Shown: positions 16,653 to 26,065 of the stretch, piece by piece | How positions within the stretch are numbered: the first letter of the stretch is position 1 | Layout: every line of letters starts with the position of its first letter | Origin: Seramator thermalis | GTDB lineage: Bacteria > Bacteroidota > Bacteroidia > Bacteroidales > Dysgonomonadaceae | Reading direction: 5' to 3' | Assembly: GCF_004138125.1 (NCBI RefSeq) | Contig: NZ_RXHS01000002.1 | Coordinates: 248,001 to 312,000 of the forward strand | Length of the DNA stretch: 64,000 nucleotides | The notes under the pieces: model-generated | The model's database searches: none | Told to the model about the DNA's origin: nothing | What the model saw: only the letters and a program-made list of their open reading frames with translations | Program-made: the position numbers and the translations under genes

Positions 16653-18189
16653 ATATTTTTATCTGTTTTGGCTCGTTGCATTGTTGCCCATGATGATTAT
16701 GCGGGATTTTACTCCCGATAATGAGTTGCGTTATCTTAGCATCGTCGATGAAGCTTTGCGTAATGGAACTCTTTTTGCCTTTACCAATCAAGGAGAAATT
16801 TATGCCGATAAACCGCCTTTGTATTTTTGGTTGATGATGATCGGCAAATCGATTTTGGGAGGTCATTATATGTGGTTTTACTCTTTGTTATCATTTGTAC
16901 CTGCATTGATTACGATAATTGTGATGGATCGATGGATCGGAAACGAAAGCAGTGATAACAGCCAACAGCCCGTTCTTATGTTGATGACATGTGGACTGTT
17001 TGCCGGTCTTTCCTTCTTCATTCGCATGGATATGTTGATGGTAATGTTTATTACCTTGTCACTTTATACTTTTTATAAAATATATAAGGGGCAAAACAGC
17101 AAAATCGATACTTTTCTCTTTCCTCTCTATGTTTTTTTAGCGCTTTTTTCCAAAGGTCCGCTGGGCTTGTTGGTGCCGTTGGTCTCGACAACTCTATTTT
17201 TGCTTTATAAAAAGAAAATAAACACTTTTTGGAAATATTGGGGCTGGAAAAGTTTGATAATTTTGCTGGTTTGTTGTGGAATATGGTTTGCAGGCGTTTT
17301 TCTTGAAGGAGGAAGTGCTTATCTTAACAATCTTTTGTTTCATCAAACTGTGGATAGAGGTGTGAATTCCTTTCATCACAAAGAACCATTTTACTATTAT
17401 TTTTTCACTATTTGGTATGCAATAGCTCCATGGTCTTTTTTGAGTATTGGCCTTTTCGTGGTGGCATTGATTAAAAAGAAAATCGAAACGGAGCTTGAAC
17501 AGTTTTTCTCGATCATCATTCTCTCTACCTTTTTAATGCTTTCTTTTATCAGTTCCAAGCTAGATGTTTATTTGCTTCCGTTAATACCTTTTACCGTTTT
17601 CTTATCCATGCTTTTAATCAAAAAATTCGATCTTCGGAATAAATGGATAAGATTCGCATTAGCGTTGCCAGCAGCAATTTTTGTAGTCGTTTTGCCTGCT
17701 ATTATTTATATAAGTCGTTTAGAAGAAACGGCTTTTCTCGGAACTATTTTTGTTTTCGCTGCAGGAGGAATATTGACATTGACGGGTTTGATCCTTTTGT
17801 ATCTTTTGTATCGCAAAAAAGATACTTATAGGGCTATAACGACAATGTCTGTCGGTATTTTGTTGACCATCTTTGTGGCGGGGTTCTCGATGCCAGAGTT
17901 GAACCCCTATTTGGGATGGCGTGATTTGTGTGTAAAAGCTAAAACACTTGCTCGGGAAAATCGTATCTCCGATTACCGGGTATATGGTGTACGGCGCGCA
18001 GAAAATATGGATGTGTATTTAGGTACAGATATAAAGATAATAGAGAAAGATGTTCTTACCAAAAATACACTTGACGATCAAATCGTACTTCTTCCAGAAA
18101 GAAAATGGAAAAAAGACGCCGATTTGCGCCGAGTTGTCGATAGCCATGTCCATTATAAAGTAGGAGATTACACAATAGTCGTTTTTTAA
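16642..18189 (+). CDS. ArnT-like glycosyltransferase (GT39 family)
   Basis: A 515-residue polytopic protein. It shows the N-terminal catalytic loop of ArnT/PMT-type transferases: DFTPDNELRYLSIVDEAL (acidic residues) followed by YADKPPLYFWLMMIG. About twelve hydrophobic segments and a periplasmic C-terminal domain follow. Such enzymes use a polyprenyl-phosphate sugar and add it to lipid A or another periplasmic acceptor. The gene overlaps the LAB_N gene by 11 bases and is 10 bases before the epimerase. The acceptor and sugar are not directly shown. Confidence 0.88.
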   Translation: MKHKYFYLFWLVALLPMMIMRDFTPDNELRYLSIVDEALRNGTLFAFTNQGEIYADKPPLYFWLMMIGKSILGGHYMWFYSLLSFVPALITIIVMDRWIGNESSDNSQQPVLMLMTCGLFAGLSFFIRMDMLMVMFITLSLYTFYKIYKGQNSKIDTFLFPLYVFLALFSKGPLGLLVPLVSTTLFLLYKKKINTFWKYWGWKSLIILLVCCGIWFAGVFLEGGSAYLNNLLFHQTVDRGVNSFHHKEPFYYYFFTIWYAIAPWSFLSIGLFVVALIKKKIETELEQFFSIIILSTFLMLSFISSKLDVYLLPLIPFTVFLSMLLIKKFDLRNKWIRFALALPAAIFVVVLPAIIYISRLEETAFLGTIFVFAAGGILTLTGLILLYLLYRKKDTYRAITTMSVGILLTIFVAGFSMPELNPYLGWRDLCVKAKTLARENRISDYRVYGVRRAENMDVYLGTDIKIIEKDVLTKNTLDDQIVLLPERKWKKDADLRRVVDSHVHYKVGDYTIVVF

Positions 18190-18199
18190 AAATTTCAAA

Positions 18200-19207
18200 A
18201 TGAAGATATTGGTTACAGGTGTAGCGGGATTTATCGGATCTTATATCGCGAATGCCTTATCGAAAGATAATCATGAAGTGATAGGCATTGACAACATTAA
18301 TTCTTATTACGATGTAGGGCTGAAATATGCCCGTTTGAAAAATGCCGGAATAGATGAGGAAAAAATCAAGGACAATGAATTTGTGCAAAGCGAAAAGCAT
18401 CCTTCCTATCGATTTCAATTGTTGGATATTACCGACAGGGAAAGACTTCAAACGCTTTTCGAGAACGAGAATTTTACGCATGTTGTCCATTTGGCCGCTC
18501 AGGCAGGAGTAAGGTATTCGCTGGAAAATCCGTACGCCTACATCGATTCCAATATTGTGGGGTTTATCAATGTATTGGAAGCCTGTCGGCATTATCCGGT
18601 AAATCATCTTGTTTTTGCCAGTTCGAGCAGTGTATATGGTGCCAATGCCAAGATACCCTATAGCGAATCGGATCGAACAGATTCGCCGGTAAGTCTGTAT
18701 GCCGCAACAAAAAAAGCCGACGAGCTGATGGCCTTCACCTATAGCAAACTTTATGGAATTCCTGCAACCGGAATTCGTTTTTTCACGGTATATGGACCAT
18801 GGGGGCGCCCCGATATGGCTCCCTCTCTGTTTATGTCGGCAATCTTGTCGGGAAAGCCAATCAAGGTATTCAACCACGGCAACATGGAACGCGATTTTAC
18901 CTACATCGACGATATCGTACAAGGAACTTTAAAGATTATCCCTTCTCCACCACAACAGGCAATACCTTATGCCATTTATAATATGGGTTGCTCTGCTCCG
19001 GTGAAACTAATGGATTTTATCGAAACCATCGAAAAGGTGACCGGCAAAGCAGCCATAAAGGAAATGGCAGAAATGCAGCCGGGGGACGTGGTCAGCACTT
19101 ATGCCGACACTTCACTGCTCGAAAAAGATTTCGGGTACAAGCCTTCCACATCGATTGAAACGGGAATTCATCGATTTTACGAATGGTTTGTGAGATACTA
19201 TCAGTAA
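18200..19207 (+). CDS. UDP-glucuronate 4-epimerase-like (NAD-dependent SDR)
   Basis: A 335-residue extended SDR. It has GVAGFIGSYIANAL (Rossmann glycine motif), HLAAQAGVRYSLENP (a strong mark of the UDP-glucuronate 4-epimerase subgroup) and YAATKKADELMA, the catalytic Y-x3-K. RFFTVYGPWGRPDMAP also fits that subgroup, as does the RDFTYIDDIV segment. It would turn UDP-GlcA into UDP-GalA. Placement after the GT2, LAB_N and GT39 genes suggests it supplies the sugar for them. Confidence 0.88.
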   Translation: MKILVTGVAGFIGSYIANALSKDNHEVIGIDNINSYYDVGLKYARLKNAGIDEEKIKDNEFVQSEKHPSYRFQLLDITDRERLQTLFENENFTHVVHLAAQAGVRYSLENPYAYIDSNIVGFINVLEACRHYPVNHLVFASSSSVYGANAKIPYSESDRTDSPVSLYAATKKADELMAFTYSKLYGIPATGIRFFTVYGPWGRPDMAPSLFMSAILSGKPIKVFNHGNMERDFTYIDDIVQGTLKIIPSPPQQAIPYAIYNMGCSAPVKLMDFIETIEKVTGKAAIKEMAEMQPGDVVSTYADTSLLEKDFGYKPSTSIETGIHRFYEWFVRYYQ

Positions 19208-19320
19208 TAATTTACGCAAATAGAACAGGGCCTTGTAAGAAAATAAGACTTTATTGCTGATCGTGTTCATATTTCGAACATGAATTTTGACATTTTAAGA
19301 GAAATATATTTCTTAAAAAC

Positions 19321-19352
19321 TTTGGAAAGTATAATTATTATCATTAATTTTG
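19321..19352 (+). promoter_or_regulatory. Promoter of the rpmB-rpmG ribosomal operon
   Basis: TTTG at 19321-19324 is followed after 20 bases by TAATTTTG at 19345-19352, a close match to the Bacteroidota -33/-7 pair. It leaves a leader of about 55 bases before rpmB. Confidence 0.7.
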
Positions 19353-19414
19353 CGCCCTGATTTGTGGTCAAATATCACCAGAACGATTAAGAAACAACAA
19401 AATACGATATAGCA

Positions 19415-19654
19415 ATGGCTAAAATTTGTCAGATTACGGGGAAAAAAGCAATGGTTGGCAATAACGTTGCTCACTCCAACAAGAAGACCAAACGCAAATT
19501 CAATGTGAATTTGTTCAAGAAGAAATTTTACTGGGTCGAAGAAGACGCTTGGATTGTACTGAACGTATCGGCTTCGGGTTTGCGCACGATTAATAAAATC
19601 GGTTTGGATGCTGCTCTCAAGCAGGCTGCTGCCAAGGGATATCTGAACGCTTAA
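19415..19654 (+). CDS. rpmB: 50S ribosomal protein L28
   Basis: A 79-residue basic protein. It opens [20 protein letters not shown] and continues [18 protein letters not shown], the L28 signature. The C-terminal [19 protein letters not shown] segment is also typical. First gene of the conserved rpmB-rpmG-DUF4295 block. Confidence 0.97.
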   Translation: MAKICQITGKKAMVGNNVAHSNKKTKRKFNVNLFKKKFYWVEEDAWIVLNVSASGLRTINKIGLDAALKQAAAKGYLNA

Positions 19655-19676
19655 TTTTTTATAGGAGACAGAAACA

Positions 19677-19865
19677 ATGGCAAAGAAAGCAAAAGGAAAC
19701 AGAGTGCAGGTGATTTTGGAATGCACCGAACACAAAGATAGTGGAATGCCCGGCACATCGAGGTATATTACCACAAAAAACAGAAAAAATACGACAGAGA
19801 GACTCGAATTGAGAAAATACAATCCGATTCTTAAGAGAGTTACGGTTCATAGAGAAATCAAGTAA
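19677..19865 (+). CDS. rpmG: 50S ribosomal protein L33
   Basis: A 62-residue L33. It shows [13 protein letters not shown], then [26 protein letters not shown], and ends in a short basic tail. Only one Cys is present, so it is the zinc-free type. It lies 22 bases after rpmB and 14 before the DUF4295 gene. Confidence 0.97.
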   Translation: MAKKAKGNRVQVILECTEHKDSGMPGTSRYITTKNRKNTTERLELRKYNPILKRVTVHREIK

Positions 19866-19879
19866 AACAGGATTAAACC

Positions 19880-20041
19880 ATGGCAAAGAAAGCAGTCGCC
19901 GGATTCCGCGACAAATCAACAACAACAGGACGTACCCATACCAAAGTAATTAAAATGGTGAAATCGCCCAAAACAGGAGCTTACACTTTTCACGAAGAAA
20001 TGGTTCCGAACGACAGCGTAAAAGACTTTTTTGCGAAATAA
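19880..20041 (+). CDS. DUF4295 family small basic protein
   Basis: A 53-residue protein reading MAKKAVAGFRDKSTTTGRTH, then TKVIKMVKSPKTGAYTFHEEM and a short end VPNDSVKDFFAK. It matches DUF4295, a small basic family found in Bacteroidota right after rpmG. Its position and composition suggest a ribosome-linked role, not proven here. The reading frame is clean and 14 bases after rpmG. A terminator hairpin lies 20 bases after its stop. Confidence 0.9.
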   Translation: MAKKAVAGFRDKSTTTGRTHTKVIKMVKSPKTGAYTFHEEMVPNDSVKDFFAK

Positions 20042-20060
20042 ATTTAGTTAAAAATATGTA

Positions 20061-20096
20061 AAAACTTCCCTGCATTTTCGTGTGGGGAAGTTTTTT
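20061..20096 (+). terminator. Intrinsic terminator after the rpmB operon
   Basis: AAAACTTCCC pairs with GGGAAGTTTT around a 14-base loop, and the 3' arm runs into six T residues. It ends the rpmB-rpmG-DUF4295 unit, so ftsY should use its own promoter. Confidence 0.85.
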
Positions 20097-20109
20097 ATTC
20101 GCTATTTTG

Positions 20110-20117
20110 TAGCTTTG
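20110..20117 (+). promoter_or_regulatory. Putative -7 element for ftsY
   Basis: TAGCTTTG matches TAnnTTTG just after the terminator and 56 bases before the ftsY ATG at 20173. No clear -33 box. Confidence 0.5.
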
Positions 20118-20172
20118 CATCAACAATCTTTTGTCGTAAAAAAAGGTTGCAAAAGTAGTATAAATAAAAATC

Positions 20173-21126
20173 ATGGGATTATTTGATATATTTTCAAGAG
20201 GGAAAAAAGAGACGCTCGACAAAGGGTTGGAAAAAACGAAAGAAAGTTTTTTTTCGAAACTCAATCGAGCTGTTGCCGGCAAATCGAAAGTGGACGATGC
20301 CGTGCTCGATCAACTCGAAGAGATACTGGTAACTTCGGACGTGGGAGTAGATACCACTCTCAAAATTATTGATCGAATTGAAGAGCGTGTAGCACGCGAT
20401 AAATACATTAATTCGGAAGAACTTACTCGAATTTTGCGCGAAGAAATTGCCGCATTGCTCATGGAGAACAGTTCAGACGATGTGGACGATTTTTCTGTTC
20501 CCGAGGGAAAAAAGCCATATGTTATCATGGTTGTGGGCGTGAATGGTGTCGGTAAAACAACTACCATCGGCAAACTGGCATATCAGTTCAAACAACGTGG
20601 ATTGTCCGTTTATCTGGGAGCGGCCGATACTTTCCGGGCTGCAGCCGTAGAACAGTTGGTGATTTGGGGGGAAAGGGTAGGCGTGCCCGTCATCAAGCAG
20701 AAGATGGGATCGGATCCTGCATCGGTCGCCTTCGACACATTAAATTCAGCCAAAGCGAATAATGCTGATGTAGTGATTATCGATACCGCCGGTCGTTTGC
20801 ACAACAAAATCAATTTGATGAACGAGTTGACTAAGATTAAAAACGTCATGAGCAAAGTTATTCCCGATGCTCCCCACGAAGTGCTTCTTATGCTCGACGG
20901 TTCTACAGGTCAGAATGCTTTTGAACAGGCAAAACAATTTACGGCAGCTACCGAAGTGACAGCATTGGCAATTACCAAGCTCGACGGAACAGCCAAAGGA
21001 GGTGTTGTAATCGGCATTTCCGATCAATTCAATATTCCTGTCAAATACATCGGTCTGGGCGAAGGAATGGAAGACTTACAGGTATTTCGTCGCAAAGATT
21101 TTGTCGATTCTCTTTTTGGCGAGTAG
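20173..21126 (+). CDS. ftsY: Signal recognition particle receptor FtsY
   Basis: A 317-residue SRP GTPase without the long acidic A-domain of enterobacteria. Motifs: GVNGVGKTTTIGKLA (P-loop, near residue 123), AADTFRAAAVEQL, DTAGRLHNK, LDGSTGQNAFEQA, TKLDGTAKGG and the C-terminal GLGEGMEDLQVF. It receives ribosome-nascent-chain complexes at the membrane with Ffh. A short amphipathic start (MGLFDIFSRGKKE) may bind lipid. Followed by rimO. Confidence 0.97.
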   Translation: MGLFDIFSRGKKETLDKGLEKTKESFFSKLNRAVAGKSKVDDAVLDQLEEILVTSDVGVDTTLKIIDRIEERVARDKYINSEELTRILREEIAALLMENSSDDVDDFSVPEGKKPYVIMVVGVNGVGKTTTIGKLAYQFKQRGLSVYLGAADTFRAAAVEQLVIWGERVGVPVIKQKMGSDPASVAFDTLNSAKANNADVVIIDTAGRLHNKINLMNELTKIKNVMSKVIPDAPHEVLLMLDGSTGQNAFEQAKQFTAATEVTALAITKLDGTAKGGVVIGISDQFNIPVKYIGLGEGMEDLQVFRRKDFVDSLFGE

Positions 21127-21162
21127 AAGTTTTTAGCATAGAGACAAGGAAATTTCGAATTC

Positions 21163-22458
21163 ATGATAAAGAATAAAATAGACGTCATCACATTGGGATG
21201 TTCCAAAAATCTTGTCGATTCCGAAAGATTGATGCGACAGCTTGTTGCCAATGGCTACACCATCGAACACGATCCTCGGGAGCCGCGTGGCGAAATTGCC
21301 GTAATCAACACCTGCGGTTTCATTGGCGATGCCAAAGAGGAGTCCATCGGCACTATTCTGTCTTTTGCCGAAGCCAAAAAGAAGAATCAGCTTCGAAAAC
21401 TTTTCGTGATGGGCTGTCTTTCTGAGAGATATCGCAAAGAACTCGAACAGGAAATTCCAGAAGTTGACAAGTTTTACGGAAAATTCGACTGGAATGCACT
21501 GATTTCGGATCTCGGTAAATCCTATCACAATGAGCTTTCGACAGATCGGATGATTTCTACGCCTCCTCATTATGCTTATCTTAAAATATCCGAAGGTTGT
21601 GATCGCACTTGTAGCTATTGCTCAATTCCTTTGATTACAGGTAAATACAAATCGCGTTCGATAGGCGATATCGAAGATGAAGTTCGACATTTGGTGGCTG
21701 ATGGGGTTAAGGAGTTTCAACTGATTGCTCAGGATTTGACTTACTATGGTCTTGATTTGTACCAATCCATGAAGCTTCCCGAACTAGTCGAAAGAATTTC
21801 TGACATTGAAGGTGTGCAGTGGATACGCCTTCATTATGCCTATCCGGCTCATTTCCCCACCGATTTGCTGCGTGTGATGCGCGAACGCGATAATGTGTGC
21901 AATTATCTCGATATTGCCTTGCAGCACATCAGCGATCACATGTTGAAGTTGATGCGGCGCAATATTTCCAAACAGCAAACGATTGAACTTATCAAGCTAT
22001 TTCGTGAGGAAGTTCCCGGCATACATTTGCGCACGACTATGATGGTTGGGCATCCCGGCGAAACGCAGGAGGATTTTGAAGAACTTTTGGATTTTGTGCA
22101 ACAGAGCCGTTTCGAACGTTTAGGTGCTTTTCCTTATTCGCATGAAGAGGGCACTTATAGCGATCGGCACTATATCGATGATGTTCCTGCCGAAACAAAG
22201 CAGCAACGAATGGATGCCTTGATGGACGTGCAGGAAGAGATAGCTCTTTCGGTTAACAAATCGAAAGTAGGAAAAACAATGAAGGTGATCATCGATCGTG
22301 AGGAGCAAGATTATTTTATCGGTCGCACGGAATTTGATTCGCCCGAGGTGGATGGCGAAGTGTTAATCGAAAAAAATCAACCCTTGACGATTGGCCAATT
22401 TTACGATGTAAAGATTAAATCGGCTTTGCCGTTCGATCTTTTAGGAACAATAGCTTAA
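21163..22458 (+). CDS. rimO: Ribosomal protein S12 methylthiotransferase RimO
   Basis: A 431-residue radical-SAM methylthiotransferase that adds a methylthio group to the conserved Asp of S12. The N-terminal UPF0004 domain has TLGCSKNLVDSE and NTCGF and MGCLSERY (three Cys for the auxiliary cluster). The radical-SAM CDRTCSYCSIP motif (C-x3-C-x2-C) lies near residue 147. A TRAM domain closes the protein. Standard length. It sits between ftsY and the HU-LysM gene, an order conserved in Bacteroidales. Confidence 0.96.
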   Translation: MIKNKIDVITLGCSKNLVDSERLMRQLVANGYTIEHDPREPRGEIAVINTCGFIGDAKEESIGTILSFAEAKKKNQLRKLFVMGCLSERYRKELEQEIPEVDKFYGKFDWNALISDLGKSYHNELSTDRMISTPPHYAYLKISEGCDRTCSYCSIPLITGKYKSRSIGDIEDEVRHLVADGVKEFQLIAQDLTYYGLDLYQSMKLPELVERISDIEGVQWIRLHYAYPAHFPTDLLRVMRERDNVCNYLDIALQHISDHMLKLMRRNISKQQTIELIKLFREEVPGIHLRTTMMVGHPGETQEDFEELLDFVQQSRFERLGAFPYSHEEGTYSDRHYIDDVPAETKQQRMDALMDVQEEIALSVNKSKVGKTMKVIIDREEQDYFIGRTEFDSPEVDGEVLIEKNQPLTIGQFYDVKIKSALPFDLLGTIA

Positions 22459-22478
22459 CTTGAAAACCTTGAAGAAAA

Positions 22479-23684
22479 ATGACAAACGATGATCTTGTTG
22501 CGCTTATCTCGGAACATTTGCAATGGCCATTTTCGAATGTTTCGGAGGTTCTCGATTGCATGGTTTCCATCATTGGTGAAAAATTAGCCGAAGGAGTTCC
22601 AGTATTTATCGATGCTTTCGGTAAATTTTCGATTTCGAAAAAGAATGAATATATATTAGTTCATTCCAAAACAGGAGAACGTTATCTGATGCCACCTGAA
22701 ATCGATCCGGTTTTCTACTCCATAATCGGGGATAAGGAATTGTCAGAAGGCATAAATATACATGATTTGGCTAGGCTTATTGTTTCGCGAAACAAAACCA
22801 CGATTGAGGGTGCATCTAACTTTCTGAACGAATTGTTTTCGATTATTCGTTCCGCTCGGCGTGTGGAGATTGATCGATGGGGAACATTTATGTTGCAGCA
22901 TGAAAATCAGAACGATTCGACCGAAACTCACATTTTCATTCCCGATAAATCGTTGAAAGATTTGGTAAATAAACCTTTCGCAAATTTTGAACCGACATTG
23001 CTTAACGAAGGGTTTGAGCCCGATTTGATGACGATTTCGGATTCGGAAGAAGAAAAGGACGAAATTATCTTGTCCGAGTCGATCGAGGCTGTTTTGGAAG
23101 ATCGGGTTATCGAAACACAGGAAAATGAAATCGCTTCTCCAATTATTGAGCGAGAAGAAACTGTTCATGAAATTGCCGAGTGCACGCCAACAGAAAAATC
23201 TGTTTATGAATCGCTTCATTCAAAGAAACTTGTCAAAAAGAAAAACTTATTTGTTCCCATAATGGGCGTTGTTGCCGTTGCGGCAGCAATTCTTTTTTTT
23301 TTCGTGCCAATCGAAAAACGAGAAAGGCAAGAATTGAAAATTGAGAAACGAATCGTTTCAAACGAAACAACAAAGCCCGCTGCCCAGCTTACGGAGGTTA
23401 AACCGGCAGATACCATCGAAAATCAATCTGTCGAAAAGCCGGTAAAGGTGATGTTGTCCGCGGGGAAAACCCTGCGCCAATTGGCGCTTGAGTATTTTGG
23501 AAGTAAAGAATTCTGGGTTTACATTTATCTCGAAAATCGCGATCGGATAAGCAATCCGAATATTGTTCCTGCAAATATTCAATTGACCCTTCCTCTTGCC
23601 TCGAAATACGATTTAAACGCTTCCAATCCCTCTGCGATTGCCAAAGCCAAGCAATTGGGAGACGAAATTATTTGCAGGTTTTAA
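22479..23684 (+). CDS. Double HU-like domain / transmembrane / LysM-like fusion protein
   Basis: A 401-residue protein with an unusual layout. Residues 1-85 and 88-165 each look like an HU/IHF-type fold; the first has AFGKFSISKKN, the second DRWGTFMLQHE. An acidic linker (166-245) is rich in Glu and Asp. A membrane helix follows at 256-277 (FVPIMGVVAVAAAILFFFVP), with KKK before it. After a spacer, residues 324-375 read VMLSAGKTLRQLALEYFGSK and then NIVPANIQLTLP, resembling a LysM repeat. HU would face the cytoplasm and LysM the periplasm. It may link the nucleoid and the wall; that is inference. It starts 20 bases after rimO. Confidence 0.75.
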   Translation: MTNDDLVALISEHLQWPFSNVSEVLDCMVSIIGEKLAEGVPVFIDAFGKFSISKKNEYILVHSKTGERYLMPPEIDPVFYSIIGDKELSEGINIHDLARLIVSRNKTTIEGASNFLNELFSIIRSARRVEIDRWGTFMLQHENQNDSTETHIFIPDKSLKDLVNKPFANFEPTLLNEGFEPDLMTISDSEEEKDEIILSESIEAVLEDRVIETQENEIASPIIEREETVHEIAECTPTEKSVYESLHSKKLVKKKNLFVPIMGVVAVAAAILFFFVPIEKRERQELKIEKRIVSNETTKPAAQLTEVKPADTIENQSVEKPVKVMLSAGKTLRQLALEYFGSKEFWVYIYLENRDRISNPNIVPANIQLTLPLASKYDLNASNPSAIAKAKQLGDEIICRF

Positions 23685-23688
23685 AACA

Positions 23689-23730
23689 ACAAACCTGATG
23701 TTTTGTCAAAACTTCAGGTTTGTCGCTTTT
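23689..23730. terminator. Terminator hairpin between the HU-LysM gene and sucD
   Basis: ACAAACCTGA (23689-23698) pairs perfectly with TCAGGTTTGT (23714-23723), followed by CGCTTTT on the plus strand. It sits between convergent genes and can serve at least the plus-strand one. Confidence 0.75.
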
Positions 23731-23739
23731 CACAAGGAT

Positions 23740-24606
23740 TTATCTTTTTCTTTTTAATAACGCAGGAATTTCGCTCGGTTCTTTAGCGACAGGAACGCCG
23801 GCATCTTCGAAAGCGGCTATTTTTCCGGCAGCTGTTCCGGCTCCACTCGAAATAATTGCGCCGGCATGGCCCATTTGTTTACCGGGAGGCGCCGATTGTC
23901 CTGCAATGAATACTGCAACCGGTTTAGTGATGTGTTCCTTTATATATGCTGCAGCTCTTTCCTCAGCATCTCCTCCGATTTCACCAATCAAAGCGATCGA
24001 GTCGGTTTCGGGATCGTTTTCGAACATTTGCAGCAATTCTTGATAATAGAGTCCAACGACAGGATCTCCACCCACACCAACCGCAGAGGATTGCCCCATT
24101 CCGTTAGCAGTCAGATTGTAAACCACTTCGTAGGTAAGCGTACCGCTTCGACTGATAACTCCCGTTCCGCCTTGCCTGAAAATCATCGTCGGCATAATGC
24201 CGACCAGACTTTTGTCGGGTGAAATCAAGCCCGGACAGTTCGGCCCGATCAGACAAGCACCCTTTTCTTTGATGAAACGGAGAGCCGTAACCACATCCAA
24301 CGTCGGAACTCCTTCGGTGATGCACACGATGAGTTTAATGTCAGCGTCGGCGGCTTCCATCATTGCATCTTTTGCAAAAGGAGCAGGAACAAAAATTACC
24401 GAAGTATTGGCTCCGGTTTCCTTTACGGCATCTTTCACCGTATTAAATACGGGGATCCCATCTACATTTTCTCCCGCTTTTCCGGGAGATGTCCCTCCGA
24501 CAACCTTTGTGCCATAAGCTTTCATTTTTGAGGCGTGAAAACTCCCGTCGCGTCCGGTAATTCCCTGAACAATCAGTCGCGTATTTTTATCGATTAAAAT
24601 GCTCAT
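23740..24606 (-). CDS. sucD: Succinyl-CoA synthetase subunit alpha
   Basis: A 288-residue SucD. It has [20 protein letters not shown] (CoA-binding start), [29 protein letters not shown], and the phosphohistidine site [10 protein letters not shown] near residue 245. It joins SucC to interconvert succinyl-CoA and succinate with ADP or GDP phosphorylation. An in-frame ATG at 24759 exists but precedes a long non-conserved lead, so the ATG at 24606 ([11 protein letters not shown]) is used. It follows sucC by 100 bases. Confidence 0.96.
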   Translation of the reverse strand: MSILIDKNTRLIVQGITGRDGSFHASKMKAYGTKVVGGTSPGKAGENVDGIPVFNTVKDAVKETGANTSVIFVPAPFAKDAMMEAADADIKLIVCITEGVPTLDVVTALRFIKEKGACLIGPNCPGLISPDKSLVGIMPTMIFRQGGTGVISRSGTLTYEVVYNLTANGMGQSSAVGVGGDPVVGLYYQELLQMFENDPETDSIALIGEIGGDAEERAAAYIKEHITKPVAVFIAGQSAPPGKQMGHAGAIISSGAGTAAGKIAAFEDAGVPVAKEPSEIPALLKRKR

Positions 24607-24706
24607 AAATGCTATGTTTTTGCTTTTTCGATTTTTAAAAAAAGCGGTAAAGTTGTAATGTTTTTTTTCTGAAAAATAAATAAAAATGCAATATCCGTGA
24701 AATATG

Positions 24707-25840
24707 TTATCGAGCAAGTTCCACCGCTTTTCGGGTAGCTTCGCCCATAGTTTCGGCAACGAAGAAATCCGTACCCTCCAAAAGAGCTCGACCTTCTTTT
24801 TCGTTAGTGCCCGTCAAGCGGATAACGATAGGAATATCGGTTGTAATAATCTTAAAAGCTTCGAGAATGCCTCTGGCTACATCGTCGCAACGAGTAATTC
24901 CTCCGAAAATATTAATCAATACCACTTTGACGTTTTTGTCACTAAGAAGCAGTTTCATGGCTTCGATTACCTTAGTGGGATTGGAACTGCCTCCGATATC
25001 GAGAAAGTTGGCCGGTTTGCCGCCATAAAGCTGAATAATGTCCATCGTGGCCATTGCAAGTCCGGCACCATTCACCATGCAACCAATATTGCCGCCGATG
25101 TTTACGTAGCTAAATCCTTTGCTTTTGGCATTCTGTTCCTTTTTTTCGTCTTCAGTCGGTTCGAAAAGCGATGCGATTTGAGGATGACGATAAAGCGCGT
25201 TGTCATCGAAGGTCATTTTGGCATCAATGGCCATAATATTGCCTTCGTCGGTAAGAACGAGCGGATTGATTTCGGCAAGAGAGGCATCGTTTTCAACGAA
25301 CAGTTTATAGAGTTTCCGGAAAATCGGGATAGCCTGTTTCACCTGATTCATATTGTCGAAAAGTTTGAAAGCAGCTTCGCGCGCCAAATAATCGGGCACA
25401 CCAACAAGTGGATCGATAATGATCTTGTGAATTTTTTCGGGAGTTGTGCGTGCCACTTCTTCTATATCCATTCCACCTGCTTTGCTAAGCATGAGTATCG
25501 TGGATTTTGAAACCCGATCGACTATGTAACTTACGTAATACTCGGAAGCGATATTCACAGCCTGACCAACGAGAATACGATCGACTTTCAATCCTTTGAT
25601 CGTCATCCCTAAAATAGCGGCTGCATGCTTGCGGAGTTCGTCTTCGTTGTTTGCAAGTTTCACGCCACCGGCTTTGCCTCTTCCTCCGGTGAGTACTTGA
25701 GCCTTGACAATAGCTCGAGGTGAACCAATCTCCCTGTAGGCTTTAACGGCTTCATCCACATTTTTGCAGACATAACTTTTATCTACAGGAAGTCCGTAAG
25801 ACGCAAAAATTTCTTTCGCCTGATATTCATGAATTTTCAT
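24707..25840 (-). CDS. sucC: Succinyl-CoA synthetase subunit beta
   Basis: A 377-residue SucC. It starts [20 protein letters not shown], has the ATP-grasp nucleotide segment [19 protein letters not shown], then [20 protein letters not shown] (Mg-binding), and the C-terminal [13 protein letters not shown]. It binds the nucleotide and part of CoA. The pair with sucD serves the TCA cycle in either direction. The oxoacid oxidoreductase operon four kb away makes or uses succinyl-CoA as well. Confidence 0.97.
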   Translation of the reverse strand: MKIHEYQAKEIFASYGLPVDKSYVCKNVDEAVKAYREIGSPRAIVKAQVLTGGRGKAGGVKLANNEDELRKHAAAILGMTIKGLKVDRILVGQAVNIASEYYVSYIVDRVSKSTILMLSKAGGMDIEEVARTTPEKIHKIIIDPLVGVPDYLAREAAFKLFDNMNQVKQAIPIFRKLYKLFVENDASLAEINPLVLTDEGNIMAIDAKMTFDDNALYRHPQIASLFEPTEDEKKEQNAKSKGFSYVNIGGNIGCMVNGAGLAMATMDIIQLYGGKPANFLDIGGSSNPTKVIEAMKLLLSDKNVKVVLINIFGGITRCDDVARGILEAFKIITTDIPIVIRLTGTNEKEGRALLEGTDFFVAETMGEATRKAVELAR

Positions 25841-25894
25841 GGGCTTTTGAATGTGATAATTATTATGATGAAATTTTTAAACTGCGATTTTTAA

Positions 25895-25928
25895 ACAAAG
25901 ATATTTATTCTTTTGAAGAAACTCCAAA
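25895..25928 (-). promoter_or_regulatory. Promoter of sucCD
   Basis: On the minus strand TTTG (25928-25925), 22 bases and TATCTTTG (25902-25895) form a Bacteroidota-type promoter, 55 bases upstream of the sucC ATG. Confidence 0.6.
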
Positions 25929-26030
25929 TTTCATGATTTTGTTATACAACGTATATCTCTGAAAAATGTTTAAAAAAACGATAATCTTTTGATTTTACCT
26001 GTTTGATAAGTTTTATGCGATTTTTATGGC

Positions 26031-26038
26031 TACTTTTG
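26031..26038 (+). promoter_or_regulatory. -7 element for the nitroreductase gene
   Basis: TACTTTTG matches TAnnTTTG and lies 28 bases before the ATG at 26066. It argues against a longer reading of that gene from 26003. Confidence 0.55.
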
Positions 26039-26065
26039 CACAAGCAATCGAAAATAAATTATTGC

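Noticed and set aside
24607-24759. N-terminal extension of sucD
   Set aside because: The lead residues are not SucD-like, and the ATG at 24606 fits the family start exactly.
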